Source: a bacterium
GTDB lineage: Bacteria; 4484-113; JAGGVC01
Direction of reading: 5' to 3'
NCBI GenBank assembly: GCA_039961635.1
Contig: JABRWB010000030.1
Coordinates: forward strand, 1-32,158
DNA length: 32,158 nucleotides
The notes under the pieces were generated by a model that was not told where the DNA came from, searched no databases, and saw only the letters and a list, made by a program, of their open reading frames with translations. Positions 15,592 through 23,185 of the stretch are shown here, piece after piece. The position numbers and the translations under genes were made by a program. Within the stretch, counting starts at the first letter, position 1. Each line of letters opens with the position of its first letter.

Positions 15592-16608
15592 ATGTTCCGG
15601 CATTATTTTTATACCATTTTGGTCGGAATTCTTGCGCTTTCGTCATGCTCGGCGGGAAGCGCACCCGCCCCGCAAACCCCTAGCGCGCCGCCCGCGGCGG
15701 CAGTTTCGCCCGATTCCATGCGCCACGGCGCGGACGGCGAAACGATGGCGCTGCTTTTGGCCGAGTTCGACCGGATCCGCGCGCAGGCGGAGGCCAATCC
15801 CTCTCCCCCCCCCGACGTTCCGGTGCATTTCTTCTTGGACGAGTACGCGTCCGTAGTCAGGATCCTTTACCCCAACGTCGGCGACTACAACCTGGACGGC
15901 GAGGTGGGGATCTCCGACCTATCGGTGCTGGCCGCCCGGTTCGGGGCGAGCAAAACCGACGGGGACAACGACCTTTTGGACATGTGGCTCGACTCGGACG
16001 GCAGCGGGGACGTGGGCGTGGGCGACGTGACGCTGGTCGCGCTGCGGTTCATGTCAAAACTCGAAGGATTCAAGGTCTGGAACACCCAAAGCAACTGGAG
16101 CAGGCTCCTTCCGCCGCCCCCCGCACCGGAGGATCAACAAAGCCTCGGCTACTTCGAGTTCAACCCCGGCATGCTGGATGATGGTTTTTCGATTTACCAA
16201 ATACTGCCGTCATTGAACGATGTTTACTGGGCTATCGAGGCGGTTTACAGCGGGCCGCGCCGCCCGGAAGTAATCATGCCGGAAGATCGGATTATCAGGT
16301 GGGACGGGTACGAAATAATTACCGAACCGGAAACAAACCAACGAATCGCGGTGGAAAGCGGGAAGGTGAACGTAATTCTTTCATTCCCTTACAAGCTGGG
16401 CTCGCCGTTGTTCCAAACCTTCCTTTCGGAAAAAGGCGCCCGCGCCTTGTCCGCGGACATGGAAGACCGGTCGTTCAAAGTTCTGCTGCCTCCGGACATT
16501 TCCATTCTGCAGGCGGTCGCGGACTGGCCAAATGAAAAGCCGGACATGTTCTACGAAGTCTCGCCAATCCGGGTTTTCGGCGGCGGGGACATCGAATTGG
16601 ACGGTTAG
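15592..16608 (+). CDS. Lipoprotein with a dockerin-like calcium-loop pair
   Basis: This is a predicted lipoprotein of 338 residues with a signal peptide and lipobox L-S-S-C (Cys19), then a Pro/Ala-rich linker. Residues about 97-152 are a dockerin-like pair (GDYNLDGEVGISDLSVLA, then DSDGSGDVGVGDVTLVA), closely matching the pair in the divergent neighbour. The remaining 180 residues are mixed alpha/beta without a recognised motif. ATG 15592 has AAGGAGG 5 nt upstream and a clear promoter; the frame is open further upstream but without a start of this quality. The shared repeat and divergent layout suggest the two lipoproteins are related in function, perhaps displayed together. No cohesin partner is identified with confidence. 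Confidence 0.85.
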   Translation: MFRHYFYTILVGILALSSCSAGSAPAPQTPSAPPAAAVSPDSMRHGADGETMALLLAEFDRIRAQAEANPSPPPDVPVHFFLDEYASVVRILYPNVGDYNLDGEVGISDLSVLAARFGASKTDGDNDLLDMWLDSDGSGDVGVGDVTLVALRFMSKLEGFKVWNTQSNWSRLLPPPPAPEDQQSLGYFEFNPGMLDDGFSIYQILPSLNDVYWAIEAVYSGPRRPEVIMPEDRIIRWDGYEIITEPETNQRIAVESGKVNVILSFPYKLGSPLFQTFLSEKGARALSADMEDRSFKVLLPPDISILQAVADWPNEKPDMFYEVSPIRVFGGGDIELDG

Positions 16609-16635
16609 GGCAAAGCCGAACCAGCCTGCCGCGGA

Positions 16636-17571
16636 TCAGGACTTCCTCCCCGCGCAGATGCATACCGTGTGATTTCCCACCCATGTGAGCGTGCCCGCGG
16701 CAAGCGCTTCGAGCGCCTTGTTCTGGCGCGCGATCCGCTCGTCCCAGAACGCGTCGAACCCGGCCTCCGTACCGCCGCCCGCAACATACTCGCTTTTTAG
16801 CTGCGGCAAGAACTTGCGGCACTGCTCCTCGGACAGTGTAATGCGCAGGTTATCTGCAAGCGCAAGTTTTTCTTCCGTGTCGTACGGAGGGATAAGCGCG
16901 AGCATCCGGTCGCTTTTGCGGAAGAAAAAAACATCAAGTCCCGCATCGGTGAAAAACGCGGGCATCCGGCGCGCCACCGCGCTGTCGCCCTGCCCCGCGG
17001 CAATCTTCCCGCGGTAAAGCGTCGCCGCATACTCGAATTTGCGCGCCGCCCAGCCGTAGTCCACTTCGTCCGATTCGCAAGCGCTGTCCCAGCCCGCAGG
17101 AAAGCTGGCGAAGTTGTCCGGCTCTATGGCGAAGACTATTCCGCCCGGCGCGGTCGCACGCGCCATTTCCGCGACGGCTTTGCCCGGCTCGGTCAGGTGA
17201 AGCAGAACCGTCGAACATCCCGCGATGTCGAACGCGCCGTCGCCGCATCCGAGCGAATAGCAATCGCCGCGTTCGAAGGCGACTCGCCCGACCAGTCCCC
17301 GGGACTCGCATTCCTCGCGTGCGGAAGCCAACAGCGCGTCGCTTGTGTCAACGCCCCTGACCCGAAGCTCCGGATTGAGCCTCGCCATTTCAAACGCAAG
17401 AAATCCCGCGCCGCATCCCGCATCCAGCGCGGCGCGGGCGCGACCGATCTCCAGGTGCTCCCGGAACACCCAGTCAAGCCAGTCCCAGTTGAACAGCCAT
17501 CTCCGCTGGTCGGTGATGATGCGGCGGTAATGCCCGCTCGACCAATCCACATCTACCGTCGGCTCGCGCAA
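16636..17571 (-). CDS. Class I SAM-dependent methyltransferase, substrate unknown
   Basis: This 311-residue soluble protein has a seven-strand methyltransferase core. Motif I is AALDAGCGAGFLAFEMA (48-64), the acidic residue ending strand 2 is in RGVDTSDALL, and the strand-4 region is DIAGCSTVLLHLTEPGKAV. This is followed by TAPGGIVFAIEPDN. A C-terminal part of about 130 residues, rich in aromatic and charged residues, probably sets the substrate. The start is TTG 17571, with GGGAGG 6 nt before it. The gene is convergent with the dockerin-like lipoprotein and divergent from the zinc-finger gene, so it appears monocistronic. The substrate cannot be told from the sequence. Confidence 0.82.
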   Translation of the reverse strand: MREPTVDVDWSSGHYRRIITDQRRWLFNWDWLDWVFREHLEIGRARAALDAGCGAGFLAFEMARLNPELRVRGVDTSDALLASAREECESRGLVGRVAFERGDCYSLGCGDGAFDIAGCSTVLLHLTEPGKAVAEMARATAPGGIVFAIEPDNFASFPAGWDSACESDEVDYGWAARKFEYAATLYRGKIAAGQGDSAVARRMPAFFTDAGLDVFFFRKSDRMLALIPPYDTEEKLALADNLRITLSEEQCRKFLPQLKSEYVAGGGTEAGFDAFWDERIARQNKALEALAAGTLTWVGNHTVCICAGRKS

Positions 17572-17727
17572 GAAACACCTCCCGGCAACCTCGCATTCAA
17601 GCGGGCCGCCGCGCTGATTATATGCCGCGAATTTATGCTATACTGCAGAAGTGATACGCGTAGCATTTCCGCGGGGCTGTGAATTCTCCCCTGTGCGGGG
17701 GCGCGGGGGAAGCTTGGGGGTTGAGGT

Positions 17728-18312
17728 ATGCCGGTTAAGTATAAGGAGAGCATCTGCCCGAAGTGCGAGGGGCAAGGCGTGCTCTACTACACGACGACCA
17801 AGTTTTTCGGCCTGGTGAAGAACGAAGTCGCGTACGCCTGCACCGAGTGCGAGGGACGCGGCCGGGTGCGCGGCGAGCCGTTCTGCCCGGTATGCGACGG
17901 CGCGGGGCTGATTGGCAACGAACGCGAGCTTTGCCGCACCTGCAACGGCACCGGAACCGGGGACGAATTCCGGCATGTCCCCCGCGGAATGCTTGCCGCG
18001 GGAAATTCCTTCTCCCGCCGTTGCGACAAATGCAAGGCGGAAACTCTGCACGAATTCGTGAGCGACATCGAAACGAAAGTGATCACGACGACCTGGGAAA
18101 AGGACGAGTGGAAGCGGCAAAAAGACGAATTCGAACGCATAAAAATCGAGTGTTCGGTCTGCGGCCAGAGCTACTATGCGAAGCTGGACAAGTACTTCCA
18201 TTCCGAAGGCGGTTATGTCGCGTCCGGAGATGGAGACGATGATGAAAGCAAAGCGGGGAAAAAACGCCTTTGGGGGCAGGACTTCAGCTCGCCGAGCGAA
18301 ATTTTCAAGTAG
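17728..18312 (+). CDS. DnaJ-type zinc-finger protein without a J domain
   Basis: This 194-residue cytoplasmic protein has four C-x-x-C-x-G-x-G repeats in the order of the DnaJ central zinc domain: CPKCEGQG (10-17), CTECEGRG (38-45), CPVCDGAG (53-60) and CRTCNGTG (69-76). They should bind two zinc ions. Two further CxxC pairs follow (CDKC at 99-102 and CSVC at 142-145), probably forming a third zinc site around a charged helical segment. There is no J domain or HPD motif, and no substrate-binding C-terminal domain. Possible roles are a thiol/zinc chaperone accessory or protein-protein adaptor; none is shown. A TATACT box lies at 17639-17644. The C-terminal tail is acidic then basic. Confidence 0.78.
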   Translation: MPVKYKESICPKCEGQGVLYYTTTKFFGLVKNEVAYACTECEGRGRVRGEPFCPVCDGAGLIGNERELCRTCNGTGTGDEFRHVPRGMLAAGNSFSRRCDKCKAETLHEFVSDIETKVITTTWEKDEWKRQKDEFERIKIECSVCGQSYYAKLDKYFHSEGGYVASGDGDDDESKAGKKRLWGQDFSSPSEIFK

Positions 18313-18375
18313 AGCAAAGGCGCGTCCGCGCGTTATATAATTGGTTTTCCAAAAATCTCGGGTAAGGGGTGTTTC

Positions 18376-19398
18376 ATGAGGAGCCTTGCAATTTCCATTG
18401 TGATAGTCGCCGCTTTGTGCGCGTCAGCCCATGCGGCCACGGTGTCGGTGGACAAAGAAATCTACAAACTGGGGGAGAAAATTCGCGTTACTTTCACGGA
18501 TCCCGGTGCAAATGCCGGCGCATGGATAGGGCTGTTTGACGCCTCCGTGCCCACCGATCCGTACACAGACGCGGACGATTACGACCGCGATTACGCATAC
18601 ACGGGCGGAAAAACATCCGGAGTTGTCGAGCTTGACGCCGTTGACACGGGTTTCTTCCAGGTACGGTTCTTCGAGAGAGACGCGGATCCGGATATACCTG
18701 TGGCATCGTCCGCCACGTTCCAAATTTCCACGGAAGGCGGACGGATAGGAGATCCCACCGTCGCGTTCGACAAGCCGGTCTACAAGCGCGGAGAAAAAGT
18801 CAAACTGACCTTCACATTCAATCCTTCGCTGCCCGACGGCGCTTGGATCGGATTGTTCAAGAATTTCAGCCCGCTGGATGGAAGCGAAGATCCGGACGAT
18901 CACGATATTAAGTACGAGTACGTCTCGGGCCGCACTTCGGGCGTTTGGGCGTTCGACGCGCCCGACGAACCCGGTTATTACGTCGCAGCCATAATCAGCG
19001 GAGATTCCAACGAGTGGACGCCGTACTGCAGAGTGAGGATGCAGGTCACTCTTGACGGAAAGACGGCGCTTCCGGTGGCCGATGACCGCAATCCGCTTGC
19101 GGCTTCGGCGGTGCGGGTACGCGCCGGCGACGAGATTACAATCGCGTACAAAACGCCTCTCGGAGTCAAGAGCAGCGCTTGGCTGGGGCTTATTCCCGCG
19201 AGCGTCGGCTCGCTTCGCGAGCAGGACAACGATGCGGCAGACATCGACTACATTTACGTAAAGGCCGGCCAGTCGTGGTACTGGACATTCCACTCCCCAT
19301 CGCAGCCAGGCACTTACGTTGTAAGGCTGTTCCCCGCGGACGAAAACGACGCGTATGCGATCAATCAGGGCGTCTATTTCGAAGTGGTGCCCAGGTAG
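18376..19398 (+). CDS. Secreted protein of three repeated beta-sandwich domains
   Basis: This 340-residue protein has a signal peptide (1-20, ending SAHA). It is built from three diverged copies of one domain of about 95 residues (about 24-117, 128-226 and 236-339). Each copy has an (Y)K-x-G-E-K-(I/V) strand, an A-W-I/L-G-L-(F/I) strand, an acidic D-D-(Y/H)-D loop, a TSGVxxxDA or equivalent strand, and a closing G-(F/Y)-(F/Y)-x-V-R/A strand. The acidic loops could bind calcium. I do not know a named family for it. The ATG follows GTAAGGGG, and TATAAT lies at 18336-18341. It is not anchored by a lipobox and is probably periplasmic or secreted. Confidence 0.8.
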   Translation: MRSLAISIVIVAALCASAHAATVSVDKEIYKLGEKIRVTFTDPGANAGAWIGLFDASVPTDPYTDADDYDRDYAYTGGKTSGVVELDAVDTGFFQVRFFERDADPDIPVASSATFQISTEGGRIGDPTVAFDKPVYKRGEKVKLTFTFNPSLPDGAWIGLFKNFSPLDGSEDPDDHDIKYEYVSGRTSGVWAFDAPDEPGYYVAAIISGDSNEWTPYCRVRMQVTLDGKTALPVADDRNPLAASAVRVRAGDEITIAYKTPLGVKSSAWLGLIPASVGSLREQDNDAADIDYIYVKAGQSWYWTFHSPSQPGTYVVRLFPADENDAYAINQGVYFEVVPR

Positions 19399-19521
19399 AG
19401 TCCGGCGCGCACTGCCAATTTCGCACCCATTCCCCTCCGATGGGAGCGGTCCGGCCGGCGCAATGAATTACATATAATCCTGCGGCGGGTCAGCGAAAGT
19501 GCGGCGGAGAAGTCGTTTGGG

Positions 19522-19527
19522 TATAAT
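19522..19527 (+). promoter_or_regulatory. -10 box placed for a leaderless transcript of the 404-residue lipoprotein
   Basis: GTATAAT ends 8 nt before the ATG at 19536, with no Shine-Dalgarno between. Transcription starting about 7 nt after the box would begin at or next to the start codon. No -35 consensus is visible. Confidence 0.6.
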
Positions 19528-19535
19528 ACTCGCCT

Positions 19536-20750
19536 ATGTCTTCGTCCACTTCATCGAAATACGTTCCCGCCGCGTTCGCGGCGGCATTTCTTGCCGTTCT
19601 CGCGCTTGCCGGATGCAAGCCGGCGGACGGCGACGGCCAGGCTCAGGAGAACGGCCAGATATCCAAGTCCGAAACATCTGCGAATCAGCAGCCCCTCGCC
19701 GGGGACGACTTCGACTGGACAACGGTGCATTTCAAGCGACCGGTGACCGTCCTGCATACATGGCCCGAAAATATGCGTGTTCCGCCGATTGCGGCCATAA
19801 ATTCGACAGGCAGCCGACTTGTTTTCGCGGATGAATCCAAAGAGGTTGCCGGAGGCTCGGCGGTATGGCTGATGAACCTGCCCGGCGGCGAAAAACGCAA
19901 GCTTTTCGACGTCGAAGGCGCCGTGTTCAACTTGATTCTCTCAGATACAGGCAAGGTTTTGTTCTGCGTCAGCCTGCAAGGGGGACAGCTGTACTCGATC
20001 GAAGAAGGAAAAGTCTGGGCCAGGGTGGACTACGAGGATTGCAAAGAAGTCGTGGCATTGGGGCCGGGCGGCAACACCATGACTTGCTGGGGAGGAGGTA
20101 CCGGCACCCTTCGGCATTACAGCAAGACTTTCAATCTGCTTTCGGTTGAGCCCTTTTGGGAGGATCCACTGCCTTCGGATTCCAAGGACGTTTATTCCGG
20201 AAAAAGCGTGATTTTCCTTCCTGATTTAGCGATCACCCAAATAATAGTCCAAGTGGGCACAAAGGAAAATCCGAAGTTCACACTGCTCACACTCAACACG
20301 AGCCAAAAGCAGTACTATCGCCATCATCAAATGACCTATGCTTACCTGGTGGGCGGGGTGCTCAATAAAACCGGCGAGATTTACAGATGCCTGCTGGCGC
20401 AGCCCGAAAATTGGCGCGGCAGAAACTCCGAGGGTCATGTTCCCCTGACGCACAGGCTGATTTTCAATACGGCGGACATGAGTTACAAGTCCGAAACGAT
20501 AAAGCCCTTTTCCGATATTCCGCTTGCAATGGACAGGCTGGCTGAAATCGCGCTTGTGGATACGGCGGACGGCTCGCTGACGGCATTCAAGTTGGACGAC
20601 GGCTCCACGGTGGCGACCGTGCCGGCTCAACAGCTGGGAGAGTGCAAATTTGTCGCCGCAGCGGGCGACCTGGGCGGTTTTATCGCGATTTGCGGCAAGG
20701 AGTTGCGCTGGTACGACCTGGACAAATTCGCAGTGAAACCTGCAAAGTAA
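19536..20750 (+). CDS. Lipoprotein, probable beta-propeller
   Basis: This is a predicted lipoprotein of 404 residues. A basic/Ser N-terminus is followed by a hydrophobic core and the lipobox L-A-G-C (Cys27). The mature protein has repeated short strand pairs with turns such as NSTGSRLVFADES, SDTGKVLFCVS and ADGSLTAFKLDDGS, typical of WD40/YVTN-like beta-propellers, but no clear family signature. Translation probably starts directly from a leaderless mRNA, because TATAAT ends 8 nt before the ATG. A STAS gene follows after 54 nt on the same strand. The function is unknown; a sensory or ligand-binding role would fit the fold. Confidence 0.75.
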   Translation: MSSSTSSKYVPAAFAAAFLAVLALAGCKPADGDGQAQENGQISKSETSANQQPLAGDDFDWTTVHFKRPVTVLHTWPENMRVPPIAAINSTGSRLVFADESKEVAGGSAVWLMNLPGGEKRKLFDVEGAVFNLILSDTGKVLFCVSLQGGQLYSIEEGKVWARVDYEDCKEVVALGPGGNTMTCWGGGTGTLRHYSKTFNLLSVEPFWEDPLPSDSKDVYSGKSVIFLPDLAITQIIVQVGTKENPKFTLLTLNTSQKQYYRHHQMTYAYLVGGVLNKTGEIYRCLLAQPENWRGRNSEGHVPLTHRLIFNTADMSYKSETIKPFSDIPLAMDRLAEIALVDTADGSLTAFKLDDGSTVATVPAQQLGECKFVAAAGDLGGFIAICGKELRWYDLDKFAVKPAK

Positions 20751-20804
20751 TTTTAAGGATGTAAGGCCAAAGTCGGACATTGGCATTTCATCGGGAAATG
20801 AACG

Positions 20805-21134
20805 ATGTACATGGTTCGTGAAAACAGGGGCGGTCTTTCGTGCCTGATTGTGAGAGGCTCGATTTCAGGCTCGCAAGGACAAGCCCTGGTGACGAAAGTG
20901 CTCGATTGCGCGCGCACCGGAGTCCAGGCCGTCGTTATTAACCTGGACGAATGCGAGGCCATTACAACCGATCTCTTCAGTGCGTTTTCGACAATTCGCA
21001 GGGAATTGTCGCGGCGCAATGTGGAGGTTTACCTCGACCGGGTAACCGGGGCCAACAGGACGATTTACGAGAGGTTCCCCGACCTTTTCGACGTGCCGCT
21101 GGCTCCCGAAGAAATAAGCGAAACCGAGGGCTAA
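20805..21134 (+). CDS. Second STAS-domain protein with Thr-Thr at the switch site
   Basis: This is a 109-residue single STAS domain. The strand-helix signature is VVINLDECEAITTDLFSAF; the usual Ser-Ser of anti-sigma antagonists is Thr54-Thr55. The rest (LIVRGSISGSQGQALVTKV, VEVYLDRVTGANRTIYER) matches the four-strand/helix order of the fold. The Thr pair could still be a phosphorylation switch, but that is not shown. No kinase gene is near. The stop codon overlaps the stop of the convergent lipoprotein gene. A weak GGGAAATG lies before the ATG. Together with the STAS gene at 2574, two such switches occur within 19 kb, each apart from any sigma-factor operon. Confidence 0.7.
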   Translation: MYMVRENRGGLSCLIVRGSISGSQGQALVTKVLDCARTGVQAVVINLDECEAITTDLFSAFSTIRRELSRRNVEVYLDRVTGANRTIYERFPDLFDVPLAPEEISETEG

Positions 21135-21757
21135 ATGCCGGGGTCGAGGGTGTAAAGAATCGTGTAAGCGGATAGGCTACCCGGCTCGCCGGCCGAAAAA
21201 TCGAATTCGACTATATCCGGAGTCATCACACAGAATCCGTCGTCGCTGCAATACGCGGCCGCAACATCGAATGAAATCTTTCCGGAACTTCCCGGCTTCA
21301 CCCCGGTGACCTTGAACTTGATCGATTCGGGAATGTCGGCGCCTTTCGAAAAAGTCAACTCCGCCGGCTCAATCGTCACGCCTTCAGGTTTTTCTTTTAC
21401 TTTCAATGTGAGCGGCACCGCGTCGTCGTTGTAATGGCAGTTTGCCGCAAGCACAAATTTCATTTCGATTTCACCGCCGGACGAGGGATCGAATGTGGGC
21501 GTTGTTCCTTCGGGCAGACCCTCGAACTTCCACATTTTTTGTGACTCCGGCGCAGGCTCTTCCCCTCCGTTTCCGGAAGGAGTTGTATTATCGTCGGCCG
21601 TCGCGGGCACTTCGCCGGGCGAGCCAGATGAGCCGCCTCCGGGCGCCACTTCCGTCGCGGGCTCGTCGGGCTGCGACTCGCCACTTCCACCGCCCGGGCA
21701 GGCGGCCATAAGCAGGCAAAGAGCAATCAAAACTAACAGTACTGAAATGTTGCGCAT
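21131..21757 (-). CDS. Lipoprotein with a DsbD-alpha-like C-x5-C motif
   Basis: This is a predicted lipoprotein of 208 residues with lipobox M-A-A-C (Cys20) and a long Gly/Ser/Pro/Glu linker to about residue 75. The domain from about 76 is an immunoglobulin-like beta fold: EMKFVLAANCHYNDDAVPL contains Cys107, and AAAYCSDDGFCVMTPDIVEF contains Cys170 and Cys176. The C-S-D-D-G-F-C motif resembles C-A-D-A-G-F-C of the N-terminal domain of DsbD, which carries electrons to periplasmic partners. Similar C-terminal domains occur on some thioredoxin-like proteins. The start has AGGAG, made in part from the purD stop codon 9 nt upstream, so it may be co-transcribed with purD. A thiol-redox role is inferred from the motif only. 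Confidence 0.72.
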   Translation of the reverse strand: MRNISVLLVLIALCLLMAACPGGGSGESQPDEPATEVAPGGGSSGSPGEVPATADDNTTPSGNGGEEPAPESQKMWKFEGLPEGTTPTFDPSSGGEIEMKFVLAANCHYNDDAVPLTLKVKEKPEGVTIEPAELTFSKGADIPESIKFKVTGVKPGSSGKISFDVAAAYCSDDGFCVMTPDIVEFDFSAGEPGSLSAYTILYTLDPGI

Positions 21758-21766
21758 TTCGTTCTC

Positions 21767-23185
21767 CTAGCGCAGTTTGGCGATATCCTTGCGAAACTGC
21801 ATGCCTTTGAATTTTACGTTGCCTACCGCGTCGTATGCAAGCTTTCTCGCGGCGGAGAGCGATGCGGCGCGCGCGCTTATCGCCATGACCCGGCCGCCCG
21901 ATGCGTAAAGCGGCTGGTGTCCAAGCTTCTCGTGTTCCTTCGTGGGCTCTCCCAAGGTCACGCCCGACATGAACACGCTCACTGGCGGCATGCGGAATGG
22001 ATGCATATAGAGCACCGTATCCTCCTCGCCTTCCGGTTTCACGCCGATGCGCTGATTGAGTGCCGGAATCTTCTCCAAGCCGCCGATTGGAACCGGCGCA
22101 CTCTTGCCCGTCGGATATTTTTCGGTCGCGAGAACGACGGTGACAACGCTCTCGTTGCTCCATATAGGCCTTGCCCGCACCAATCTGCGGTTCGCGCACA
22201 GCTCCAAAAGGGCGGACAAATCGCTTCTTATGAGTGGAAGAATGGCCTGAGCTTCAGGGTCGCCCATTCTCACGTTAAATTCGAGCACCTTTAGTCCATC
22301 CTGGGTAAGCATACAGCCGAAATAAATGAATCCGCAGTATTCCAGTTCCTCCGTTTTCATTCCCTCGATGAACTTCGGCAGAATATTGCCGTTGAAATCG
22401 TCCAAGACTTCTTTTGTGGCGAAAGGGGATGGAGCTATGGCGCCCATCCCTCCGGTGTTCGGCCCCTTGTCCCCGTCGAGCTGGCGCTTGTAGTCTGTCG
22501 CGGCCGGAAACGGCAGGTAGGTTTCGCCGTCGAAAAGGCCGATGAAGCTGATTTCCTTGCCGGACAATCCCTCTTCGACAATCACGCGCGAACCTTCCGT
22601 TCCAAAAATCTGCTTGTTCATCAGATTGTCAAGTGCGGATCTAAGCTCGCGCTTGCTCCCGCATACGAAGACCCCCTTGCCGGCGCACAATCCATCCGCC
22701 TTCACCGCAACGGGGAAAGGTAGCGATGCGCCGTACTCCAGAGCTTTGTCAAATTCGTTCGCGGCGAAATAGCGGAATTCCGCCGTCGGGATATCGTACT
22801 TCTTCATAAACTTTTTTGCGAAGGACTTGGACGATTCCAGCTTGGCCGATTTTTTGACCGGGCCGATCACCCTGATTTCGTTTTTCTCCAAATAATCAGC
22901 GATACCATCGGCCAGCGGGCCTTCCGGCCCGACAACCACGAGGTCGATTTTCTCTCGCTGAATCGCGTTGACAAGTTCTTCTTTCTGGTCCGGCTGAAGG
23001 TGGACGCACCTTACACGCGCGCTGTATTTGCCCTCCAGCACTTGGCCGAATCCGCTCACGATATGCGGGTCGTACACGCCATAGTTTATTTCGGTCGTGT
23101 ATACGCGCTCAACCTGCTTGGACAACATCAACGTGTTTGCGATTGCGCATTCGCGCCCGCCGTTGCCAATTATCAGTAATCTCAT
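21767..23185 (-). CDS. purD: Phosphoribosylamine-glycine ligase
   Basis: PurD catalyses the second step of purine synthesis: it joins 5-phosphoribosylamine and glycine with ATP to give GAR. The 472-residue sequence starts MRLLIIGNGGRECAI, the N-terminal dinucleotide-like fold. It has the ATP-grasp segments VAVKADGLCAGKGVFV, GGMGAIAPSPF and LEFNVRMGDPEAQAILPL, the last binding metal and ATP. Most PurD proteins read G-G-R-E-H; here the His is Cys13. Length is somewhat above the usual 420-430. ATG 23185 overlaps the dnaB stop (ATGA) and has GGGAGG 6 nt upstream. A longer reading is a shadow of dnaB. The dnaB-purD coupling is unusual because purD normally sits in purine operons. Confidence 0.92.
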   Translation of the reverse strand: MRLLIIGNGGRECAIANTLMLSKQVERVYTTEINYGVYDPHIVSGFGQVLEGKYSARVRCVHLQPDQKEELVNAIQREKIDLVVVGPEGPLADGIADYLEKNEIRVIGPVKKSAKLESSKSFAKKFMKKYDIPTAEFRYFAANEFDKALEYGASLPFPVAVKADGLCAGKGVFVCGSKRELRSALDNLMNKQIFGTEGSRVIVEEGLSGKEISFIGLFDGETYLPFPAATDYKRQLDGDKGPNTGGMGAIAPSPFATKEVLDDFNGNILPKFIEGMKTEELEYCGFIYFGCMLTQDGLKVLEFNVRMGDPEAQAILPLIRSDLSALLELCANRRLVRARPIWSNESVVTVVLATEKYPTGKSAPVPIGGLEKIPALNQRIGVKPEGEEDTVLYMHPFRMPPVSVFMSGVTLGEPTKEHEKLGHQPLYASGGRVMAISARAASLSAARKLAYDAVGNVKFKGMQFRKDIAKLR

